This document shows, one piece after another, positions 54,848-64,000 of a DNA stretch of 64,000 nt. Location: contig CAJQUN010000003.1 of NCBI GenBank assembly GCA_907163345.1, positions 12,132,821-12,196,820 of the forward strand, written 5' to 3'. The position numbers and the translations under genes were made by a program. The stretch is from Haberlea rhodopensis (lineage: Eukaryota > Streptophyta > Magnoliopsida > Lamiales > Gesneriaceae). How positions within the stretch are numbered: position 1 is the stretch's first letter; every line of letters starts with the position of its first letter. The notes below the pieces were generated by a model. It had not been told where the DNA came from. It saw only the letters and a program-made list of their open reading frames with translations, and searched no databases.

Positions 54848-56112
54848 ATGCCACACAAGGAAGATTTCTCTTCAGCATCTTTAGATCCCCCAGTTGGAAC
54901 AAGGAACTGTTCCCGAAGGCCCGATATACATCAGACGCCCTATGGGAAATCTCAGTTAGATCCAATCCATCCATATGGACTCATGCTCAACATGGATATC
55001 TTGGATTTCAAAAACAGAGAAGTTCTTATTGATGAATGGGCTTCATCAATGAGAATAGCAGCAGGAACACTTGACTTAAGCAAAGAAGGATTCATTTTAC
55101 TTCTTAAAATGAGTCTGGAAGGATCAGTCAAGATTGCCTGGGATATGGGCGATCCAGGTACCAAGGAAGAAGTTTTAGCCTGAGAGTCCCTAAAAGAAAT
55201 CGTGGACAAGATGACAAAATTCTTCAAAATTTGTTTCATTGGAGTAAGCTACTTCGAAGGAATGGAGGAAGAGAATGCTAAGAAATACAGACAAGCTCTA
55301 ATTAGCCTGGAACTAGATGACATCTGTTATCTAGACGAGTACATCAAACTCTTTAAAGTGTATCGATGGAAGGCGAAGATAGCAGAAAAAGATGCAGCAG
55401 AACTATTCTTTGCGAAGATTCCGCGCCTATGGAGAGAAATGCTTATCCAGGAGCATACACCTCATGCTATCGAGACGGTGTTCAGGAGAATGTCATTTGT
55501 TAAAGTTAAGCTTGCGGAGTGGTGCTACCAAGCAAAGCTTCAGAAGAATTTCAAGAAGCTCAGAGGAATCAACAAAATGGCTCATCTTTGCTGTACGAGA
55601 AATGATATCCCTACAATCATTGGAAACTACCAACAAAGGCCGAAGATGAAAAAACACAAAAGTCATCATATGCCCGAGGAAGTAGTTCAAAAAGAAGTAG
55701 GTCTTCATTGAGACCTAGAAAGTTCTGGTCAAAACAGAAAGCCCGAAGCTACAGATCGGGGCAAAGATCAAGACCAGCAAGGAGTAGAATCTCGTCAACA
55801 GGTTCTAATCAAGCTAGCTCTAGCAGAACACCAACAAAGAGAACTTTCAGACGCACACCTACTCGTGCAAATGAGAGTTTCAGAGATTGTAACTGCTGGA
55901 CTTGCGGAGCAAGATGACATATCTCTACAGATTGTCCAGAAAACAAAAGTCGTGGAGTAAGACAGTTCGAGCATACCAAAGAATTTGAGGATGCTGTCTA
56001 TTTTCAGAATTTGGTACAGGTGGATCAATTTGAGGATATTCCCTCAGATGAAAGCATCTACGAAGAAGAGATCTATTCTGATGGAGGTGAATCCAGCTCA
56101 GAATCAGAGTGA
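54848..56112 (+). pseudogene. Pararetroviral coat protein, broken
   Basis: Coding similarity runs from 54848 to a stop at 56110-56112. It is interrupted by an in-frame TGA at 55181-55183, a frameshift near 55700 and a TGA at 55915-55917 that falls inside a CCHC zinc knuckle (CX2CX4HX4C, about 55894-55935). The order is N-terminal core, conserved helical capsid core (55202-55650), Arg/Ser-rich basic stretch, zinc knuckle and acidic C-terminus, as is typical of caulimovirid coat proteins. The knuckle and basic stretch bind nucleic acid in working viruses; here the protein cannot be made whole. Confidence 0.75.
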
Positions 56113-56200
56113 AGGAGAGTTCCTTCAACATGTGATCAGAGAAGAGTCGTCGGGCTTTTTCTCTCATACCACTGTTTCTCATAAAACCCTTATGTAGATC

Positions 56201-57324
56201 ATGAAAGAAGAACCAAAGCTTCAGATGTACGATGGATTTACAATTAGAGCAATGAAAAGCCATGGATATGATTGTTCTTCGAAGCAGGAAGCATCAGATT
56301 CTCCATAGGGTAACAACAGGTGAATTTGCGATCCCAATGGAATTCACGGGAAACCAAATTGAGATGCAGTTAATCCCCTACAAAGAAATCCAGGAGATTA
56401 AGAACAAGGTCAAAAGAGAAGTTGCTAACACACTCTCATGGATTCATATTGAAGCCATTAGAGTAATCATCAAGGCAATTTTCAGGAAGGAATTAATTCG
56501 CCACTCAATCTGGCAATCTTCGACAAGAGAATTTCGAACCTCAAACATTCTTGTTTGGGAGCAGTCGCAGGAAATCTGTATGCAGGAAAGATGGCCTTTA
56601 ACATCTATCCGAGGATTTCATACAACTTAGGAGATCGAGACTTCAACAAAGTTCTCACTCTTCATCAAGATTTCAAAAGAGAAGATTTGATGAAAGAAGG
56701 AACAGGCCTTACTCGATCACCTACAAGGTGTCATACGCACTCTCGAATACTCGTCATTCCAATGTATTCTTGAGAAAGGAATTCATCGAAGTCCTCAGAA
56801 TCTTTGAAGACTTTGCCAAAGCTGTATTGCCGGATATTATTGATACTCCGACAATAGGGGAAATCGACATGAGGATACACGATCAACCTGTTCTGAACAG
56901 AAGCAGGAGCCTTATGATCGAGCCAAGAAGGATGTCTTTCCAACTGGATATGTTAATCAGCAACTATCCGGGAGAAAAACATAAGGCAACCTCGAGCAGA
57001 ATTCAGAAAATTCCTGATGTATTCAAAACAACAGGAAAGCTGAAATGCCCAGAAGGCTGGAGAGAAGTGCAGATAATTTTTGACATTACAGAAAAAGAGA
57101 ATATCTTCCCTTGTGATGTCCTCTACTATTTGCAACAACCTACAATTGGCAAGTATCAAGGAAACCTTCAAATTGGCGAAATTGATCTAACAATTGAAGG
57201 AACTGCGGGAAGAATCCCAGAACAGTTCATTCTAGGGATTGAATTTCTCGAGGAACATAAACCTTGGGAAAGATTGCATGATGGAATGGACACGGTGGAA
57301 GGGAAAAGATATCGAATCAGATGA
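56201..57324 (+). pseudogene. Pararetroviral movement protein, broken
   Basis: Recognisable 30K-superfamily movement-protein sequence extends over this interval in successive frames, with frameshifts near 56290, 56480 and 56700. The central region (about 56420-56760) is the most conserved and the last ~600 bases are open to a TGA at 57322-57324. In intact viruses the protein modifies plasmodesmata for cell-to-cell spread. The stop overlaps the start of the following pol frame by four bases (atga), the compact arrangement usual in caulimovirids. Confidence 0.75.
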
Positions 57325-59361
57325 CCACCAGTCCATTCTCCATATACATCTCCGTCGGGATGTTATATGAAAAATATAGGGCAGAATATTGTGCAGCCTA
57401 CATTGACTCAGGAGCTGGAATATGCACTATCAGGCGAGAAATCTTCCCCAAAGAAGTTGGTGAAAAACTACCAGCCATTGCCGGAAGAGACTTTTCCAAA
57501 CGGATCCTTATTCTTAATGAATGAATCCAAGGAGTGGAAATCATTATCGGCGGAGCAGACGGTACCCCATGGTACAAAGTCAAAACTCCACCTATTTATT
57601 TCCATGATACCGGTGCAGATATGCTGTTAGGAACAATTTCCTACAGGCATTCAAGCGGTTCACACAGGAGAACGAGACCAGGAGACTTATTTTCACAACC
57701 CTTTGTGATCCTAAGATTATTATGCAGAGACTACGGGAAGCGTGGTGATGAAGGAAAACTTCGACACCCAAAGATGAAAGATCAGTTGAAATTTGGAGAG
57801 GCAATTCTACAGTTCCGACAATAAGGTCCTAGTGAAAATGATTCTCAAACTTTTGACTGAGTTAATATCATGTCTTTCAGAGAGTAGGATGAGGAAAGTA
57901 ACTCCAGAAACCCTGTTGCTACTGAAAAATGATTTACGAGAAGAAGTTCCACAACCTAAACTACCCTCGAAGAGCGAATCACTCTAGATGATGTAAAAAG
58001 GAAGATTCGTAGGAACTACAACGAGGATCCACTTGCATGGTGGAACAAAAATGAGCTCAGAGCTACTTTAAAGGTGAAAACTGGAAAAGAAAATGAGTTT
58101 GTTAGGTATAGGCCGATCCCCATGAACCAGGAAGATCGGAAGGATACGCAGATCATACTTAAGGAACATCTTGACCTTAAGTTAATCTCAGCAGGTATTT
58201 CTCCATACAGTAGTCCAGGATTTCTTGTTCGGAATCATGGAGAAAGTAAACGAGGAAAGCCGATATTGGTGATCAACTATAAAGTGATCAATGAAATCTT
58301 GGAATTCGATGTATATTTTAACCCAAGCAGAGAATATTTGGTAAATAGCATCAAGAGTGGAAAGTGTTTTCTAAGTTCGATTGTAAGTCTGGGTTCTACC
58401 GATTAAAATGGATGAAGCAAGCAGAAAATTCACAGCATTCTCCACACCACAAGAACATTATATCTGGAATGTCATGCCAATGGGATTAGCGAATGCTCCC
58501 CAGATATATCAGAGAAAGATGGATAATCTTTTCAAGGATTACTTCAGCTTCATGTTCGTGTATATTGATGACATTCTTATAGTATCAAAACACATGAAAG
58601 AACATCTTAAACATTTGGAAATCTTTTCATATGTTTGTTACAAGGAAGGATTAGTGCTTTCCGAAAAGAAAGCAGTGATTGCTGCAAGACAAATCGAGTT
58701 CCTTGGAGTCGAGATCGACGAATCTGAAATTATCCTACAGAATCATATTGTGGAAAAAATACAAGGATATCCGGATGCCCTCAAGGATCTAAAGCAACTT
58801 CAGAGTCTTTTAGGAGTTGTTAATTTTGCTGGAATGTTCATCAACAATCTAGCAAACCACGGGAAGGTGTTCAGTCCACTACTCAAGAAAGATGTTAAGT
58901 TTGAGTGGAATGAAGATCACAGAGAAGCTGTCAAATAGCTTAAAGAGGTGTGCAAGCAGCTACCAAAGCTTGCAATTCCGAACGACGAGGATGAACTGAT
59001 ATTATATACAGATGCCAGTGATCATTGGTGGGCTGCAGTTCTCATGAAAATTACACCAGAAGAAGAAGTGTCATGCAGATATTGCAGTGGGCTATTTGAT
59101 AACAACGAAGTTATCAGATGGCACATCAACGAGAAGGAGTTCTTTGTTGTTCGAAAGGCTTTTAAGAAATGGCCATTTTTCCTACTATCAAAGAAATTTA
59201 TCTTGAAAATAGATAATACGAGTGTCAAGGCCTTTTTAAAAAATAAAATTGAATCAAAACCAGAAAAGGCTAGACTTTTAAGATGGCAAGCTGAATGCCA
59301 ATATTATGATTATGATATTGTCATTGTAGAATCTGATAAAATATTCTTGCAGATTTTTTGA
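57321..59361 (+). pseudogene. Pararetroviral protease-reverse transcriptase-RNase H, broken
   Basis: Protease is marked by a D-S-G-A active site near 57405. RT follows (58000-58940) with a YIDD catalytic motif near 58561. RNase H lies at 58948-59361 with a TDAS motif near 59004. Damage: in-frame stops at 57522-57524 and 58936-58938 and frameshifts in 57650-57800, 57980-58075 and near 58400. There is no integrase after RNase H, which separates it from Ty3-Gypsy pol. Intact relatives use it for polyprotein cleavage and reverse transcription of pregenomic RNA. Confidence 0.9.
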
Positions 59362-59367
59362 CGAGAG

Positions 59368-60662
59368 ATGGAAGCGAGTGAAGCTAATTACATCATAACG
59401 AGATCAAAGCACCTCCGAGAAAATCTGGAGGAGCTAGACAAGAAGATCAACGGCCTGGTGATTAATTCTCAGGTTGCGGGTCAAGTAAAGGAACTGGATC
59501 TCACGAATGTCCAACAGGCTATGAAGGCTACCATGCAGGCTCACACCTGTTTATGTGACAGTCTTTATATTCCCCTCCGACGGGATGCTTCAGCAGTGAA
59601 GCTAAAGTCGTGTTTCAGAGAGCCGGACTCATCAACCGGTGTGGAGGTTTCAAGTACCTTCACTACAGGTCCTAGTATTGATCCTTTCAGGGAAGATACA
59701 GAAGAAAGAATTGATTCCAAGGTATCTAGGATATCTGAAGAATCAAGCCAACCCAGCACCTCAGGGGTTAAAGATGGAGAGATTAATCTTAGGCCATCGG
59801 CGGGCAAATCTAAGGTTAATACTAACGAGAATACTGTTTCCCCAACTCCCCATTTGCAGGAATACGAAAGATCATGGGAGAAACTTTGCACAAGAGTGGG
59901 TATAATTCTTGGAGAAATTACAGCAGACTAGTCAGGAAAATACCCGAGAATGTGGATGCATCCTGGTGTCAAACCAGAAAGTGTTCGTGAGTGGTTTGAT
60001 TTTGGCTGACTAGCCTCAGTCTTACCACAGCACCAAGTTTTCCGGAAATCACAAAATTACCGGACTGGATCTATGAAGGAGTGTATGACTCATGACAGAA
60101 TAATCATACACTTGGACGATGAGATGTTCTGGAGTTGAAATTCATAACTGCAGCCCCAGAAATCACAGGAAAAGGTCTTCACCCTAGTTTTCATTTTGTA
60201 AAACAATAAAGGCCTAACTGGAAGGCAATGGATCAAATAAAACCACCACCTGAAAGAACAACACTAGTTTCCCCGCTCACAGAAGATGACATTACGACCA
60301 GAAAAGCTTGGGGATTATGGGTATGTCTCACTAAGATGGACAAAGTCAAGTATTCGTTCAAAATATTCCAGAAAAAAGCAAACGGATCATTCATGGTTAA
60401 CTCCATGACAAGCCATTCCACAAAATTTGCCGAGGACTTCTTTGAAAAGAAGAGGCAAATATTATGGGACAACAAGATTCCGACAACCAAAGAAACTAGC
60501 CGAAAGTTCTGCAACATGGCTCATGTGGGAAGATGGCAGAACTACATCTGCCCGAGCTGCTCAGAGCAGAAAGAGCCACTGTTCGGGAAAGGATTTCCTG
60601 TCAAAAGGGACCCGGGCAAACGTGGAAGATTCCCACGCGGACTGCAAAAACTAAATTTCTAG
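59368..60662 (+). pseudogene. Transactivator/inclusion-body-like ORF, broken
   Basis: Two open stretches, 59368-59931 (187 codons, Ser/Glu-rich second half) and 60228-60662 (144 codons, with a Cys pair YICPSC), in different frames, separated by ~300 bp that cannot be read through. It is the last ORF before the promoter, the position of the translational transactivator/viroplasm protein of caulimoviruses and their relatives. Identification rests mainly on position. Confidence 0.6.
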
Positions 60663-60802
60663 GGACCACAGGGAGACAAGAGTCATGTGACTCTGACGAG
60701 GACCACTACCATTACAAAAAGAAAACAAAATGGTAGGACAGCCTCTTCGGCCGAAAGTCGAAGGGACCACAAGATACCAAACAAGAAAGAGGACGCATGC
60801 AA

Positions 60803-60926
60803 TGACGTCTGATGATAAACAAGATTTGAAGTTCGGATTTCACATCCACCTCCAGAATTCTATATATACCAAGGCATTCAGGAAGCTAAGGACATCGAAA
60901 ATTCTCCATAATTTTTAGAGAATAAA
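60803..60926 (+). promoter_or_regulatory. Pregenomic RNA promoter of the endogenous pararetrovirus
   Basis: A TGACGTC element at 60803-60809 (as-1/TGACG-type), a TATA box tatatatac at 60861-60869 and a possible polyadenylation signal aataaa at 60921-60926. This spacing resembles 35S-like promoters, with the poly(A) signal just after the start so that terminally redundant RNA is made. Confidence 0.65.
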
Positions 60927-61205
60927 AATTAGAGTCTCCAAGCTTTGTAATATTTCAACTTTCGTAGCTTGGTAATATTTCTTTCTTTCTTTCTTTTGTA
61001 ATCTTCTGTAATATTGTTCTGTTTGTTTAAAGTTTATGTGTTCTTGAGTCAAGCCTCATCTATATGTGAGGCTAAACAAGTCTGTCTCCTCCCAAAAGGA
61101 GACGTTTTGATGTAAGAGATGTTATAAGTATTCAGAATAAAAATAAGGCTATTGCCCAGCTATCTCCCATATTTCTTTAAAGCTTTTTTATATCTTGTTT
61201 ATACC
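60927..61205 (+). other. Pararetroviral leader remnant
   Basis: Non-coding, T-rich, with repeated aatatttc/gtaatatt words and short complementary words (gcctcatctatatgtgaggc at 61055-61074, an 8-bp stem). It resembles the structured leader after the promoter; no second primer site follows, so the insertion is not a complete tandem. Confidence 0.4.
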
Positions 61206-61840
61206 TTACGCCCTAAGGTAGGAAACGAATTAGGGATGTGATGTGCGGTTTCTGAAGGAGTCGGATAACTAGCAGACTAACCTCGCTCGTGAGCTGAGGT
61301 TGGATGGTGAGGAACCATTCGTAAACCAGTCTGGAGGTAGTAAGTTTTGGACTGGTGGCGTTGCGACCCACCTCACCCGGTGCCGTTATGGTCAAAATGG
61401 TATATTTCAGTTTGCTAAAAATTTATTGTAATACGGAAGCATGTTGGGCCTTTTATTTATTTTTAACATGATCTTCAAATCGGGTTTTGAATTATAATTA
61501 GACGAATGTTATATAAACCGTGAGTCCTTTGCAAAAGTATGCTCTTGGGATTCATCTCGAGATGACAGAAACTGAAGGATCTCATGTTCATATAATGTTT
61601 CTGTTTGGTAAATATTAGGATGAAAACGATGATGAATAGTATATTGTGGCATATTTTGTTCTTTAAACATTTTCTAGGGGCTAAGAATGCAAATTTATTA
61701 AAGATTGGTTGGACCGCGTGGACCACTTGGACCGCATGGACCACATGGGGTTATTATTGTCATTTCAACCAAGAATGGACTTAGCTCAACTAATGTTTTT
61801 TCGCTGGACTAGGATAGATTATGTTTCATGAAAGTGTACC
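61206..61840. other. Unassigned sequence right of the pararetrovirus
   Basis: Contains a GC-richer block (61230-61390) that is unusual for its surroundings and a short repeat (tggaccgcgtggaccacttggaccgcatggacc) at 61711-61746. No gene recognised. Confidence 0.35.
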
Positions 61841-64000
61841 GGCCCGTAATTTTCCCTTGAATATTTTGTAGTAGAACTTGAAAACTCGTTGTACATTTAT
61901 ATCAGTTACAATCTCTCACCAGAGATTCATCAATCCAAACATACTAACCAGTCATTCGACAAGCATAAAATGATGGCCTACAATATACATACCGATATGT
62001 GTCTCAACGCCAAACTCACCACATGCATACTCAATGCAATCGACTTTGGTATCCCCAATCATACTCACAAGCTTCAAACACAACTGTCAATCGCTCAGTT
62101 ATTCTCACACCGAAGAGAAATGAGTCAACAACTAATAGTGTGAATTTAACACCGACACCACGCGTACCGACTCATCGAATCTTTCAAAGATTCCCAACAT
62201 GTATATCTATACTACTTTCCTCACAAGGAAAGCGTCATGCACCCATGACTCTCCAATATCGAACCACCGCTCTAGATACATTTATACTGAAATGTATCCC
62301 TGAACCAATAAATACACAACTGGTTTAGGATAGTGCATCCATACCACTATCACCAATCATTCTCAAACCCGTATACAAATTCCAATGATGTTCCGCACTA
62401 ATATCATAGTACTCAACATTCTCGAGCATATTTCTATGGACGTCTCCTCGTACGTCCCACAATTAACTCAAAGCAATTACTAGGTCCATCACCAATAATG
62501 CTTACAACTGTTGATTCACAAGTCAACCCACAATCGACACTAACTGTTTCCACGACAGCATTGCTCCAAATCTCTCCAAGAGATACAATCGATGTAGTAG
62601 TGTTACCTGTTACGGTTCATCATTGCATCCCCAATGAAAGAATACTCAAACAGAGATCACAACTTGTTGACACTCACGTTGGTACTCCCAACAAATTGAG
62701 ATGTCACAACACAAGTTCCTCGACACTTTTATACGTAGGAATACTCTCTTGAGGTATCTCTTACCTCAAGCTCAAGTCATCATAGTGACTACACGAGTCC
62801 ACAATAACCTCTCATCGTATCATCATACGATTCACTACACTCGGTTCCAACAAGCAGTATATTGGCTACAATAAGCTCACTATATTACTGCAATAATAAA
62901 TCACCATAACTGGCTAGCAAATCACTGTCTCCTAATGTTTATACAAAACCTGCTAACGTGTCTTACGTTCAACCCCGGTATACAATATCGTACCATCCTC
63001 CTACCGCAATTACTCTCCCAATTCACGAATCACATCATAAGTTACTCATCGTAACACAACCATTAGAGATAGTAGATCACAATCTAATATTTCTCTAATA
63101 CCGATACACAATGAACATTCCAATGTCCTCACTCAATCACATTCAATTCTAACTCATTAGGATTTATCTACATATCCTCATTTATATACGCGGTCATGTC
63201 TGATATACATAACATTGATATACGTGTAGGTTCCTCAACAACTACATACACTACAAGTCACTTGGTCATAGCCAGCTCTATGAATGTACCCAAAGGTACC
63301 TCTACTTGTAACAGATTTACCTCAATACACTATGCATTACACTTATCTGTATGACACAACAATTTATCCATCGAGCGAACCTGCTTAGCCAAATGGTCTC
63401 GTGTCAACCTGTGACACACATAACATCATCGTAAACCTGTGACGATACTGTCAACCTGTGAAATTCATACTGATCACATGTCCATACATGAAAATCATGA
63501 TCCCACGTCATCCCGTGACGTTCTCATTCATCTCACTCCCGCATGAATATATTCAGTTCAATACTACAAGTGATTAATCAATTATTAATCCAAAATATAC
63601 AAAACCTAACATGCTTCCACAGCGATAACATCGTTAATGCAATAGCAGTATAATCATACCCATCGCTAAGATAATAGTGGCACATCAATACTCATCGCCC
63701 AACGGCGGTACACGATCCTCATCGCCCAACGGTGGTACACAATACCCATCGCCTAACGGCGGTACATAATCTCATCGCCACTACGGGCATACATATAATA
63801 TCCATAATCACAATGGATAAAATTACATTCTTAAAGCAATAAGATTTAATAACACTTATTTTACACAGTGAAGCCATGCTTGATCCTTTAACTTGTCCCT
63901 GTTCACATCATAAATGTTCCACATAATATAATTTCATATTAATACACATACTGATATACTCATCACTAGTATAATAACGGTCCAATAATACTCATCGTCA
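61841..64000. other. Probable repetitive DNA or retrotransposon LTR/UTR, unidentified
   Basis: About 2.2 kb of evenly mixed composition, rich in short words such as cacatac, actcatc and aacctgtgac, with no long reading frame. The composition is unlike the AT-rich intergenic DNA elsewhere, suggesting part of a large repeat (for example a Ty3-Gypsy LTR on either strand) running out of the window. Confidence 0.35.
63691..63795. repeat. ~27-bp tandem repeat
   Basis: Four imperfect units beginning at about 63691, 63718, 63746 and 63771, based on ctcatcgcccaacggcggta. Confidence 0.85.

Larger units (their letters stand above)
53907..61205 (+). mobile_element. Endogenous caulimovirid (pararetrovirus), decayed copy
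   Basis: Plus-strand order: tRNA-Met-type primer site, small coiled-coil frames, coat protein, movement protein, protease-RT-RNase H, transactivator-like frame, promoter and leader. There is no integrase and no LTR, and a movement protein is present, so this is a virus copy, not an LTR retrotransposon. CP before MP followed by a separate pol and a last transactivator-like ORF resembles cavemo-/solendovirus organisation (inference). Every large ORF is broken by stops or frameshifts, so it is an old, inactive insertion. About one genome length is present, running from the primer site round to the leader. Exact junctions with host DNA were not fixed. Confidence 0.88.

Noticed and set aside
57321..59361. 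Protease-RT-RNase H considered as Ty3-Gypsy pol
   Set aside because: No integrase or LTR, a movement protein upstream, and a promoter plus primer site arranged as in caulimovirids.

Overview
The window is nuclear DNA of a flowering plant, probably a eudicot. The evidence is spliced plant genes (a plastid folate/biopterin transporter and an FCS-like zinc finger gene), plant Ty1-Copia and Athila-like Ty3-Gypsy retrotransposons, plant MITE families and an endogenous plant pararetrovirus. Species cannot be named from sequence alone. Most of the window is mobile DNA; only two genes look intact.

Layout. 1-18987: a minus-strand SIRE/Maximus-like Copia retrotransposon whose 3' LTR is cut by the window edge. 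It has gag, pol and an extra env-like reading frame after pol. Its RNase H domain is split by a very young non-autonomous Athila-like element (4612-12606, 5-bp target duplication ttgct) that encodes Gag and a plant transposon-type protein but no pol. 19-23 kb: a short TRIM-like LTR with PBS, a hAT MITE (20657-21080) and a Helitron-like 3' end (23061). 23387-27458: intact FBT1-like gene, nine coding exons, minus strand. 27.9-31.3 kb: two exons of a cysteine synthase gene next to a Helitron 3' terminus (31342). 31.9-40 kb: minus-strand fragments of a 20S proteasome beta subunit gene (with a LINE in its intron), of IMP4 and of APC2, plus another hAT-like MITE (36047-36646). 40.4-43 kb: a decayed Copia remnant whose LTR holds an Athila-like solo LTR. 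45677-49083: a 3.4-kb foldback transposon with a 9-bp target duplication, made largely of ~45-bp tandem repeats in opposite orientation in its two arms. 49586-50637: intact two-exon FLZ gene. 51211-51764: Harbinger-like MITE. 53907-about 61200: a decayed endogenous caulimovirid (CP, MP, protease-RT-RNase H, transactivator-like, promoter). 61.8-64 kb: low-coding, probably repetitive DNA that I could not name.

How it fits together. FBT1 should carry folate or pterins across the plastid envelope; the FLZ protein is probably a SnRK1 adaptor. They share no pathway and each looks independently transcribed. The rest records layered insertion: element into element (Athila-like into Copia twice), LINE into an intron, and clustered gene fragments with preserved exon-intron structure as expected from transduplication. 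The two most distinctive objects are the non-autonomous gag-plus-ORF2 Athila-like element and the asymmetric foldback element with higher-order repeats and many CACGTG motifs.

Limits: all homology calls are from recognition by eye; splice sites were read from GT/AG signals and reading-frame continuity, without transcripts.
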